Below are positions 6,555 to 12,581 of a stretch of DNA of 41,418 nucleotides, one piece after another. Made by a program: the position numbers and the translations under genes. Positions within the stretch are counted from its first letter, which is position 1; the number at the start of each line of letters is the position of its first letter. The notes beneath the pieces were generated by a model. That model saw nothing but the letters and a program-made list of their open reading frames with translations. It was not told the origin of the DNA and made no database searches. This stretch comes from a virus. The DNA lies in the IMG/VR virus record IMGVR_UViG_3300046385_000014, positions 1 through 41,418 of that record; one strand, 5' to 3'.

Positions 6555-9068
6555 TTAAGCAAAACAATAACGTGACTCAACGATCTGGCTCAGATCCAGA
6601 GTCCCCTTCAGAGGCAACGGTGAGAGCTTCTCAATGTTCTTCACCGAGAGCTGCTGCACGATCTCCTCCCGGAATGACTCCAGGACTTCGACCTCGCCAT
6701 ACATCTCGCAGAACGCCTCACGCACCGTGTGGTAGAGCTGCTCGACATCCCCTGCAGTGGTCCCGAAAGAGTCGTGGATCATCGCAAAGTTATCAATGCC
6801 AGCCTGCTTGGCGCGGACCACCGTCAGCATCATGTGGGCTGCGTCACACGAGTGGACAAAGTTAGGGGCGATGCCTGAGGACTGCTTGCGGCGGTCCAGG
6901 CTGTCCTTCTCTGCGTACATCGTGAGGTACACCAGCTTGCCGTTGATGGCTGTCTTCACCTTGCGCTTCTCCAGATTGGCGTAGGCCTGCATCACGGGGA
7001 AACCGACAGGTGTCGTCCAGCGGACTGGGAGTTCTTCAGATGCAGCCAGAGAGGCGGCACCTTGGAGCCACTTCATGGCCTCACCAGCTTTCACCAGCAC
7101 CTTGTTCACAGCCACCCAGATGGCCTTCGCCATGTACTGGGCACCCTGATAGCCGTCACCTTGGAAGGGGAAGGGTTTGCCAGAGTTCTTGGCGGGACGC
7201 AGGATGTCCTCCATGAGCTGCTCCTTGAAGCCATACTCCTTGGAGCCGTAGGCCAGCGTCATGACGGAACGCTTGGTCACCTTGCGGGTGATCCCAAACT
7301 CCTTCCACTGGGCAGCGATGGCCTTGGTGCCGTGCTTGACGTAGGCCACACCCTCGTCGGTGTGCTTCAGCTCGTCTTCGGTGCCGTTGACCATATCCTC
7401 GTCAATCTGCTCCATAACCTTGTTCGCCACGAGCTGGTAGACATCGGCTGGGAGGGCACGGGGCACGAGGTTGACTGCACCTCCGCCAACTTCATCACGA
7501 AGCATCGCTGAGAAGTGCTGAATTCCAGAACATGAACCGTCCATAGCCACGGGCAGTTTCGATACGAACGACTCACCATGTTCGCTGAAACCTGCCCACT
7601 CGAAACAAAATGCGAGGAACTGCCAAGGTTTGTCAATTTCCACCTCTCCCACTGAATTGCACCATCCACGGTTGTTGTAAGGATCAGCGGCGATTGCGAT
7701 GATTTGTTCTTCATTGTCCTGTACCCAGTTAACACGGTCTTCAAAGCTGGCCTTGTCGAAGCCAGCCACGTTGGCACCGTGGATTGCCAACCATTTCCAA
7801 CCCTCAGCGCCCAAGGGTTTGCCATTGGCGAATCGCAGGAGGGCCTTCTGAAAGTCTGACCCCTGAGGATTCAGATGGGGGACCGCATAGATGCGACCAC
7901 GGAAGTCCAACTGGTACGGGAAGTAGATCTTGCGGAACTTCTCGTAGCGTCGAGCAATGCCCAACCCCATGTTGAACCCAATGCGGTGCCCGAGGATCGA
8001 CAGGTTCGCCATGTGGATCTTGGCGGCATCGATTCGGTACTGCTTCTTGGCTTCCTCGTTGGTGTCGATGTCCTCAGGCTTCTTGGGGATCGGCAGACCA
8101 TCACGAGGAGGCAAGCCAGCGATCTCAGAGCCGGTGTCCCACAAGGTGGTCATCACCTCAAACACCTGAGAATTGATCTGCCATGCTGTCTGCTGGAGGG
8201 CGTTCACCGCCTCATAGACGATGGGCATGTCGGTGTGCTTCAGCTCATCCATGTAGGCCTTGTTCTTGGACTTCACCATGCGGATGGGCTTGATGTTGGA
8301 CGAGATGTAGCCACCGTTGAACGGGGTGGTCCAATCACGGGGACGGACAACCATCGGCTCATAGACAGGGCGGAGGAACTGAGTGACCTCGTTCTTCTTT
8401 TCGATCCACTCCAGAGTCTCAGGCAGGGCCTTCACGTATTTGATGGACTGGTCCTTATCGACCTTCTGGTGAGTGATCTCGACCAGGCCAATGGATTGAA
8501 TGCAAAGGTCAAGCATCTTGATGCCGACATGTAGGCGGTCTGTACGGACCCAGCGCTTCCAGCCATCCTCCAGGCGGTCAGCCTGACGGACTGCATAGAT
8601 GTGGCGGTAGTGACCCGAGGTGCGCTTCTTGGCCCCGATCAGGATCTTCTCGTACATCTTGCGCTCGTTCTCACGGATGGCGGCATAGCGGATCTCGTCC
8701 TCAATGGCGGTCCCGATAGCCACCCCAACGAACTGCAGAGTCCTGAGGCTGGAGATACCCGACATCACAGCCTTGAGGGTCAGGAAGGCCAGCATGTGGC
8801 TGTCCACGTCCTTGACCTTGGGATAGGTCGCGGAGAAGCGAGAGGCGGCACCCTTGGAGCTGGCTTCACGCCACTCATCGATGGCCTCTGCAAGCTTGGC
8901 AAGGCGGTGCGACAGGATGGTGGTGCCGTAGGAGGTGGACTCCTCACGACCAGCCTGAATGGCCTTTGAGACATCTCGCAGATACTTCTCAGCACCCCGT
9001 TGGGTCATGCCCTCTTCGAGAGCGAGCTGGACGGACATCAAGTCCTCTTCAAGATTAACATTTTGCAT
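6555..9068 (-). CDS. Single-subunit DNA-dependent RNA polymerase (T7 gp1 type)
   Basis: An 837-aa T7-family RNA polymerase (T7: 883 aa). Clear motifs are YQLDFRGRIYAV (385-396), motif A LPVAMDGSCSGIQHF with catalytic D510, motif B RKVTKRSVMTLAYGS with K599 and Y607 (T7 K631 and Y639, same spacing), and motif C HDSFG with D766. The protein ends CFA, matching the FA foot of T7 polymerase. The likely promoter-recognition loop lies between about residues 700 and 735 (after TTPVGFPV) and differs from T7, in line with a different promoter. The ATG follows AGGAAC. A phage-type promoter motif 112 bases upstream suggests self-activation. Confidence 0.98.
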   Translation of the reverse strand: MQNVNLEEDLMSVQLALEEGMTQRGAEKYLRDVSKAIQAGREESTSYGTTILSHRLAKLAEAIDEWREASSKGAASRFSATYPKVKDVDSHMLAFLTLKAVMSGISSLRTLQFVGVAIGTAIEDEIRYAAIRENERKMYEKILIGAKKRTSGHYRHIYAVRQADRLEDGWKRWVRTDRLHVGIKMLDLCIQSIGLVEITHQKVDKDQSIKYVKALPETLEWIEKKNEVTQFLRPVYEPMVVRPRDWTTPFNGGYISSNIKPIRMVKSKNKAYMDELKHTDMPIVYEAVNALQQTAWQINSQVFEVMTTLWDTGSEIAGLPPRDGLPIPKKPEDIDTNEEAKKQYRIDAAKIHMANLSILGHRIGFNMGLGIARRYEKFRKIYFPYQLDFRGRIYAVPHLNPQGSDFQKALLRFANGKPLGAEGWKWLAIHGANVAGFDKASFEDRVNWVQDNEEQIIAIAADPYNNRGWCNSVGEVEIDKPWQFLAFCFEWAGFSEHGESFVSKLPVAMDGSCSGIQHFSAMLRDEVGGGAVNLVPRALPADVYQLVANKVMEQIDEDMVNGTEDELKHTDEGVAYVKHGTKAIAAQWKEFGITRKVTKRSVMTLAYGSKEYGFKEQLMEDILRPAKNSGKPFPFQGDGYQGAQYMAKAIWVAVNKVLVKAGEAMKWLQGAASLAASEELPVRWTTPVGFPVMQAYANLEKRKVKTAINGKLVYLTMYAEKDSLDRRKQSSGIAPNFVHSCDAAHMMLTVVRAKQAGIDNFAMIHDSFGTTAGDVEQLYHTVREAFCEMYGEVEVLESFREEIVQQLSVKNIEKLSPLPLKGTLDLSQIVESRYCFA

Positions 9069-9179
9069 TCTAATAGTTCCTCGTTTAGTGGTAACTCTAT
9101 GAGTAGTATACCTTAGTAAGAATGAGTAAGGTATATCCTAGAGATAGTCTTAGAGAGATCTCTATACTCTCTTTAGTCT
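9069..9179 (-). promoter_or_regulatory. Structured AT-rich leader of the RNA polymerase gene
   Basis: No gene fits here. The leader carries an inverted repeat with 9-bp arms TATACCTTA/TAAGGTATA (9107-9115 and 9127-9135, 11-base loop) and a palindrome AGAGATCTCT (9154-9163). The 11-mer GATAGTCTTAG (9143-9153) recurs at 14307-14317 in the putative end region. Hairpins of this kind in a T7-type leader could be RNase sites or translational control elements; no direct evidence distinguishes these. Confidence 0.45.
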
Positions 9180-9195
9180 ATCCAATTGTGCAACC
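9180..9195 (-). promoter_or_regulatory. Putative phage RNA polymerase promoter upstream of the polymerase gene itself
   Basis: The minus strand reads GGTTGCACAATTGGAT, identical over 16 bases to the copy before the primase-helicase. A hairpin ends exactly where the motif begins. It drives toward the RNA polymerase gene, implying positive autoregulation. Confidence 0.7.
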
Positions 9196-9212
9196 ATAGG
9201 GTTCCCCCTATG
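9195..9212 (-). terminator. Short hairpin directly upstream of the polymerase promoter
   Basis: CATAGGG (9195-9201) pairs perfectly with CCCTATG (9206-9212) around a four-base loop. It lacks a U tract, so it may pause or punctuate transcription rather than terminate strongly. It repeats the hairpin-then-promoter arrangement seen at 36.2 and 14.65 kb. Confidence 0.4.
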
Positions 9213-9340
9213 TTCTAGTTGCTTGTCAATGGTCAAGGGTTTGACACAGATTCTTGTCACATGTTGTCACTTCCTTTCCGGTGGGAAATGGTTTGTCTAT
9301 GGGCAATTGATTCCATACGGCAACGGTCTAGGTCAAACGA

Positions 9341-9373
9341 AAGAGAACCCCTTGGTTTACAAGGAGTTCTCTT
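9341..9373 (-). terminator. Strong hairpin terminator between integrase/attP and RNA polymerase
   Basis: A 14-bp stem (9341-9354 with 9360-9373) has one mismatch and a five-base loop GTTTA. On the minus strand the stem is followed by a T-rich CTTTCGTTT. It would isolate the regulator-integrase transcript from the polymerase gene; the stem is nearly symmetrical, so it may act in both directions. Confidence 0.7.
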
Positions 9374-9393
9374 AAGCATCTTCAGTGAAAGGT

Positions 9394-9450
9394 TGGTGCG
9401 GTCAAGAGGACTCGAACCTCCACCCCTGTTACAGGACTAGCACCTCAAGC
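9394..9450 (-). other. attP core: 3' half of tRNA-Leu(GAG)
   Basis: The minus strand carries the anticodon loop TTGAGGT (anticodon GAG), the 3' anticodon strand, a long variable arm with CCTG/CAGG, the T arm GGAGG-TTCGAGT-CCTCT, the acceptor strand TGACCGC, discriminator A and an encoded CCA. The 5' half of the tRNA is missing: upstream of the anticodon loop pairing fails after two bases. This is the standard form of a phage attachment core that rebuilds the host tRNA on integration, and it lies just downstream of the integrase. The long variable arm and A73 fit leucine. It is not a functional tRNA gene by itself. Confidence 0.88.
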
Positions 9451-9534
9451 TTTATACCTTGTGAAAAAACAAGGACTTAGCTTGACACAATCACTGAAAA
9501 CAATCGTTTTTGACGCAGCAATTTTAGCCCTGTG

Positions 9535-10578
9535 TCAACCGTTGACGACCTGCAACAGTGGCATGGACGATACTTGCTCCAGAGCCTTCTTGCCTTCCAG
9601 TAGACTATCGGGACGAAGGTGCCAGTAGCGCTGTGTGGTGACGATGGATGAGTGCCCCATCCACACCTGAACGACAGCCAGAGAGGTGTTCCGCTGCACC
9701 AAGCGAGACGCACAAGTGTGCCTCAAGGTGTGAACGAGGAACTGGTTGTCATCCTCCATGCCCATGGCCGTCTTGAGGTCCACCCATTGCTTCCTCAAGG
9801 TTGCCTTGGTGAGGGAGAAGATGTTCGCTCTGTTGGACCTGCGGGTCAGGATCTCAGCCACACGGTCAGTCGCAGGGACTGCCCTCGCCTTGTCGGTCTT
9901 GGTCTCTCCAGCGTGGAGGTGGACCATCCCGTTGACGAAGTCATTAGGACGAAGACCCAGCAGCTCACCCCGGCGAAACCCTGTGTCGATCCCCACCACG
10001 ATGAAGTCACGCAGCTCGTGCATCTCAAGGTGGGTGCAGAGGTTCAACATCTTGATCTCTTCGGCCTCACTGAACCACCGAAGGCGGTGGTTGCCGGGCT
10101 TCCTGCGGATCATCTTAGGCTTGCTATCGATCCAGCCCTTATCGAGGGCCACATCCAGCATCTGAGACAGGTGGGTGACCTTATGGTTCACCGTCTGACC
10201 TCCGTTGCCTTTCTCTTCCCACGCTTCAACAGCTTCGAGGATGTCCTCAAAGGTGATGTCCTTGAGAAGGGTCTGTCCGGGGATCTCTCGGAGCACCGCA
10301 CGACAGAAGATCCGGTGGGTGCCCTGTCCATCGGGTTTATGCGTGGAGTATTTAAGCCTCCACAAGAGGTCGTGAGCATCTTGGAGTGTGTAGCCCTTGG
10401 CTTCCCGTTTTGCAGGGCTTCCTGAGGCTATTAGAGAGCTTCCTGTGGCTTTGAACCGAAGCTTAGCTTCCAGCTCAGCAGTTTCTGCTTCCTCTAGGTC
10501 TTTGTAGCTTTGCCGAAAGCGGTTTTCGAGACTTCCGACCGAGACAACAAAACTATTACCTCGTTTAGTGATGGTCAT
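9535..10578 (-). CDS. Tyrosine recombinase integrase
   Basis: A 347-aa integrase. The C-terminal catalytic domain has TGFRRGELLGLR with R202, a candidate lysine near 228, HTLRH with H283 and R286, GHSS with H309, and the nucleophile Y318 in TTQRYWH. An N-terminal arm-binding region and a SAM-like core-binding domain (about 65-160) precede it. It would recombine the tRNA-Leu core at 9394-9450 with the host gene. Its ATG overlaps the stop of the regulator gene (ATGA), so both are made from one transcript. The length and full catalytic set indicate an active enzyme. Integrases at this position, before the RNA polymerase gene, are known from some T7-like phages such as P-SSP7. Confidence 0.97.
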   Translation of the reverse strand: MTITKRGNSFVVSVGSLENRFRQSYKDLEEAETAELEAKLRFKATGSSLIASGSPAKREAKGYTLQDAHDLLWRLKYSTHKPDGQGTHRIFCRAVLREIPGQTLLKDITFEDILEAVEAWEEKGNGGQTVNHKVTHLSQMLDVALDKGWIDSKPKMIRRKPGNHRLRWFSEAEEIKMLNLCTHLEMHELRDFIVVGIDTGFRRGELLGLRPNDFVNGMVHLHAGETKTDKARAVPATDRVAEILTRRSNRANIFSLTKATLRKQWVDLKTAMGMEDDNQFLVHTLRHTCASRLVQRNTSLAVVQVWMGHSSIVTTQRYWHLRPDSLLEGKKALEQVSSMPLLQVVNG

Positions 10579-10898
10579 ACTGGTTCTCCTAGCATCTTTT
10601 TCAAGGCGATCTTACCCTTAGTAGTGAGACGAATGATCTTCTTTCTCCTTTCCATCGGGTCTTCGTAAGACTCCACAAAGTTGAGACCTTCTTCCTTGTG
10701 GCGGTTCATCTTACCAAGAGAGCTAACGTAGCGACTCGCTGTAGCAAGTCCTATGTTGGCTTTCCTAGCGACATCTGTGAGGGAGCACCCCTCTTCTTCC
10801 TGAGCAATAAAGAACAAGCACAGGAGTTGTTGTAGTGACATGTCTGGATCGACCTTTTGTACTCCAGACATCAGGTCAATTGCCTGCTTTAGTTTCAT
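10575..10898 (-). CDS. MarR-like winged-helix transcriptional regulator (candidate repressor)
   Basis: A 107-aa protein with a winged-helix core: LQQLLCLFFIAQEEEG, then CSLTDVARKANIGLATASRYVSSLGKM as the helix-turn-helix, then a charged loop and the wing RRKKIIRLTTKGKIALKKML. This layout, including the closing LTTKG, is that of MarR-type regulators. It is translationally coupled to the integrase. Two perfect 15-bp palindromes lie upstream at 10929-10943 and 11019-11033, and a plus-strand gene diverges from it. Those neighbours suggest a role in controlling lysogeny, like a phage repressor, although classical phage repressors are usually of another HTH class. The binding sites are inferred. 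Confidence 0.85.
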   Translation of the reverse strand: MKLKQAIDLMSGVQKVDPDMSLQQLLCLFFIAQEEEGCSLTDVARKANIGLATASRYVSSLGKMNRHKEEGLNFVESYEDPMERRKKIIRLTTKGKIALKKMLGEPV

Positions 10899-10928
10899 TG
10901 GTAGTCCCCTAAACGCACGTTTTGTGCG

Positions 10929-10943
10929 GTGTGAGACTCACAC
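10929..10943. promoter_or_regulatory. Perfect 15-bp palindrome, candidate operator
   Basis: GTGTGAG-A-CTCACAC has two 7-bp arms around one base. It is 31 bases before the regulator start, placing it over that gene's own promoter or leader. It has the same size and odd centre as the palindrome at 11019-11033. Confidence 0.55.
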
Positions 10944-11018
10944 ATAGGGATTCCCCTGTCAACGACTGTTTCCAGTTGGCAACCTTTGATGCACCGCAAT
11001 CTCAACCTTAGCTGGGGT

Positions 11019-11033
11019 TGACAACCGTTGTCA
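11019..11033. promoter_or_regulatory. Perfect 15-bp palindrome overlapping a TTGACA box, candidate operator
   Basis: TGACAAC-C-GTTGTCA has two 7-bp arms around one base. It overlaps TTGACA (11018-11023), a consensus -35 hexamer pointing toward the plus-strand gene at 11077; no good -10 is visible at the ideal spacing. Binding here would block that start. Confidence 0.55.
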
Positions 11034-11076
11034 GAGAGTCACTTTTACCAGACGGCAACCATTGGAGGCATTTGCT

Positions 11077-11328
11077 GTGAGGTTACCCAACAATTTGATA
11101 GCGGCAGTCAAGAAGGCAGGCGTGAAGGTGTACTTCGCAGACCGTAGGATCACCAAGCTCTGGAACCAAGAGAGGGATCACGACGATCTCATGGTCTACG
11201 GTGGGTGGTACTGGCAGCGCCACAAAAAGGGGCGTGTGGTCCAGGTTGATGAGGATGGCCCGTTCCGCACTGAATCTGCGGCCATCCGTGATGCGTTCAT
11301 CAAGTTGCAACTGAGGGTTTATCCTTAA
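11077..11328 (+). CDS. Small hypothetical protein, the only convincing plus-strand gene
   Basis: An 83-aa protein starting at GTG 11077 with a strong GGAGG ribosome site at 11064-11068. The C-terminal part, DGPFRTESAAIRDAFIKLQL, looks like a conserved phage-type motif, and the middle has MVYGGWYWQRHKKGRVVQV, a beta-rich pattern. It diverges from the MarR-like regulator across an intergenic region with two palindromes, and converges on the early operon, overlapping its last gene by 29 bases. This placement is typical of a switch gene (antirepressor or second regulator), but no DNA-binding motif is visible. The function is unknown. An upstream TTG at 11062 is possible but has no ribosome site. 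Confidence 0.68.
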   Translation: MRLPNNLIAAVKKAGVKVYFADRRITKLWNQERDHDDLMVYGGWYWQRHKKGRVVQVDEDGPFRTESAAIRDAFIKLQLRVYP

Positions 11329-11506
11329 GACCCTTTTTGAACCGCAACAGCTTCTTTTTCTCCCAGCCACGAATTAGCAAGCTGATGTTAGTCTGTAAGT
11401 GCATTGCAATGGAGTCAGACGGGTTGTCTTGGCATCCATTGCCTTGCCGTACGAACTTGGTGATGAGCCCTTCTGGACTATCTTCAATGAAAAATGCCGT
11501 CCTCAT
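11300..11506 (-). CDS. Small hypothetical early protein (68 aa)
   Basis: A 68-aa frame whose ATG overlaps the stop of the preceding 33-aa gene (TAATG). It starts MRTAFFIEDSPEGLITKFVR and has a very basic C-terminal third (WEKKKLLRFKKGLKDKP). The N-terminal part is acidic to neutral with a CQDN segment. The basic tail suggests contact with nucleic acid or an acidic partner, but this is inference. It is the last gene of the early run, and its 3' end overlaps the convergent plus-strand gene. No family is recognised. Confidence 0.62.
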   Translation of the reverse strand: MRTAFFIEDSPEGLITKFVRQGNGCQDNPSDSIAMHLQTNISLLIRGWEKKKLLRFKKGLKDKPSVAT

Positions 11507-11607
11507 TACTTCCCTTTCTTGCCGAAAGTTTCCTCCCAGCGGCGGTTGAACTCGTCTTTAGGCACCTCAATGGGACGTGGTGCTGAACCCTTGCCACCGT
11601 CACTCAT
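11506..11607 (-). CDS. Very small hypothetical early protein (33 aa)
   Basis: A 33-aa frame, MSDGGKGSAPRPIEVPKDEF and on to ETFGKKGK. The ATG overlaps the stop of the membrane-protein gene as ATGA, and its TAA overlaps the next ATG as TAATG. A Gly/Pro-rich N-terminus followed by a charged NRRWEETF helix is seen. The double overlap is the main support for this being a translated gene. The size is too small for functional assignment. Confidence 0.55.
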   Translation of the reverse strand: MSDGGKGSAPRPIEVPKDEFNRRWEETFGKKGK

Positions 11608-11753
11608 TTGATGTTGAGCCATAGGCCCACTTGAGCGAATGCGTAGCCAGTCCAGATCATGCCGTTAGACATTTCCCCTTTGGTCCACTGCAGAACACCG
11701 ACAACCAAGTAGCCGATGCCTGTGGCACCAACGATGAAGTGCTCGGTGCTCAT
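11604..11753 (-). CDS. Small membrane protein (49 aa)
   Basis: A 49-aa frame beginning MSTEHFIVGATGIGYLVVGV. Two hydrophobic segments, about residues 6-22 and 31-47, are separated by a short polar loop (WTKGEMSNG), giving a two-helix membrane hairpin. Its ATG overlaps the TGA of the 46-aa gene before it and its own TGA overlaps the next ATG, so it lies inside a coupled run. Two-helix small membrane proteins in early regions can alter the host membrane or act like holins. Nothing more can be said from the sequence. Confidence 0.65.
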   Translation of the reverse strand: MSTEHFIVGATGIGYLVVGVLQWTKGEMSNGMIWTGYAFAQVGLWLNIK

Positions 11754-11890
11754 AAGAGAGCCTCTGGTGCATCCTTCAGAACGCTAGCGCTGCGCTGACC
11801 CTCAATTGCCTTGAGTAGCCTTGCCATCTCTTTGGGAGACAGGCGGGTGAAGGGCCATGTAGGCCATGCTCCACGGATTGTTTTGTTCAT
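11750..11890 (-). CDS. Small hypothetical early protein (46 aa)
   Basis: A 46-aa frame starting at ATG 11890, which has a good ribosome site (GGAGATTGAT) directly upstream. The frame is open further to 11977, but that part has no ribosome site. The sequence, with RGAWPTWPFTRLSPKEMARL and then a mixed helix, combines an aromatic, proline-containing N-terminus with an amphipathic helix. The stop overlaps the next start as ATGA. It begins the second cluster of the early operon, after a 186-base spacer with a TATAAT box. No function is assigned. Confidence 0.62.
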   Translation of the reverse strand: MNKTIRGAWPTWPFTRLSPKEMARLLKAIEGQRSASVLKDAPEALL

Positions 11891-12076
11891 ATCAATCTCC
11901 AATGATGTGCCCTCGACATGAAGGCACACTCTTAGAGATTGTTGGCTTGTCTGATTGCTCAGCGTCCGCACCAACACCCAGCGTTTTAACGTCCTCTGGT
12001 CAGGACTTGATGTGCATTATACACAAACCAAAAGGCCCAATGCTGGTGGCAGCAATAGACCCTTCAGTTTATGGGG
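11891..12076 (-). promoter_or_regulatory. Early-region spacer with a TATAAT box
   Basis: No gene is seen in this spacer. The minus strand holds a perfect -10 hexamer TATAAT at 12021-12016, 126 bases before the next start. The -35 region at 17-18 bp spacing (AGCATT or CAGCAT) is poor, so this is at best a host sigma-70 promoter needing help. The 18-bp repeat copy at 12029-12046 covers the -35 area. Confidence 0.3.
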
Positions 12077-12180
12077 TCATCGACCCTGTTTCCAGACTGT
12101 GTAGTCGTCGCTGTAGTTAATAAATGGGTCAGCCTTGCCCCTGCTTGGTGATCTTTCGTTTTCAAAAGGCCCAATGCTGG
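12029..12180 (+). repeat. 18-bp direct repeat pair (12029-12046 and 12163-12180)
   Basis: CAAAAGGCCCAATGCTGG is present exactly at both places, 134 bases apart. The right copy is inside the 67-aa early gene (encoding PSIGPFE on the minus strand); the left copy lies in the spacer next to the TATAAT box. A small duplication or a shared protein-binding site are both possible. Confidence 0.7.
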
Positions 12181-12280
12181 GTGGAATCTCCCGGAGTGGC
12201 TTTTGGGGCTGTGGTCCAGTCCTCACGGTGCCTCCGTGGGACTTGGCGAATGCGGCCAGTTGGTCGGCTAGGGAAATCAT
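12077..12280 (-). CDS. Small hypothetical early protein (67 aa)
   Basis: A 67-aa frame whose ATG overlaps the preceding stop (ATGA). The N-terminus, ISLADQLAAFAKSHGG, is an amphipathic helix; the rest is proline-rich and polar, ending INYSDDYTVWKQGR, so much of it may be disordered. The coding overlap and absence of competing frames support it. It carries one copy of an 18-bp direct repeat. No recognised family. Confidence 0.58.
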   Translation of the reverse strand: MISLADQLAAFAKSHGGTVRTGPQPQKPLREIPPSIGPFENERSPSRGKADPFINYSDDYTVWKQGR

Positions 12281-12486
12281 GCAGCCACCTCCCGGCGCAT
12301 GTTCGCGGACAGCGTGGCAGCGTATAGCCTAGCGTCAGACCATGCGTAGTCAAAAGAGTGGTCAAAGGTGCGGACATCATGCCAAGCCCCTGAGACATCG
12401 CTAAAGCGTTGCACCGTCAAATCATAGTCCGGGCCTTTGCCATGGTATGCGATGCGCACCAATGCGCCAAAATAGGTTGGTTTCAT
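12277..12486 (-). CDS. Small hypothetical early protein (69 aa)
   Basis: A 69-aa protein when started at ATG 12486, which has GGGGA seven bases upstream. Longer starts at 12555 or 12561 overlap the promoter-like motif and lack a ribosome site. The sequence, with KPTYFGALVRIAYHGKGPDY, a VQRFSDVSGAWHDV stretch and a helical C-terminus (ARLYAATLSANMRREVAA), looks like a compact alpha/beta domain. It is the first gene after the motif at 12548-12563 and its stop overlaps the next gene. Function unknown. Confidence 0.62.
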   Translation of the reverse strand: MKPTYFGALVRIAYHGKGPDYDLTVQRFSDVSGAWHDVRTFDHSFDYAWSDARLYAATLSANMRREVAA

Positions 12487-12547
12487 AGATTCCCCAGGTA
12501 AGGCCAGGGCATGGCCGAAAGAGTGCCCACGGATACCCACGTGAATG

Positions 12548-12563
12548 TTCCACATGGGCAACC
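12548..12563 (-). promoter_or_regulatory. Degenerate phage promoter motif in the early operon
   Basis: The minus strand reads GGTTGCCCATGTGGAA, two differences from the 36.18 and 14.62 kb copies, with CAAT upstream as at 6520. It lies between the 255-aa gene and the next gene start. A weaker promoter is plausible. Confidence 0.45.
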
Positions 12564-12581
12564 ATTGGCAATCGGTAAGGG

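Larger units (their letters stand above)
9241..9546. other. attP region: core with putative integrase arm-type sites
   Basis: The octamer TTGACRCA occurs at 9241-9248 (+), 9482-9489 (+), 9510-9517 (+, with G) and 9531-9538 (minus strand), flanking the tRNA-derived core at 9394-9450. The last one joins a palindrome GTCAACCGTTGAC (9534-9546) at the integrase stop. TTGTCAC also repeats at 9254-9260 and 9264-9270. Tyrosine integrases of the lambda type bind such arm repeats on both sides of the core. The assignment is from repetition and position only. Confidence 0.5.

Noticed and set aside
7875-8534. 219-aa plus-strand open frame inside the RNA polymerase gene
   Set aside because: It is a reverse-strand shadow of a strongly conserved coding sequence, has no ribosome site and no recognisable domain.
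9394-9450. A complete tRNA-Leu gene
   Set aside because: Only the anticodon loop to the CCA end is present; the D arm and 5' acceptor strand are missing, so it is an attachment core.
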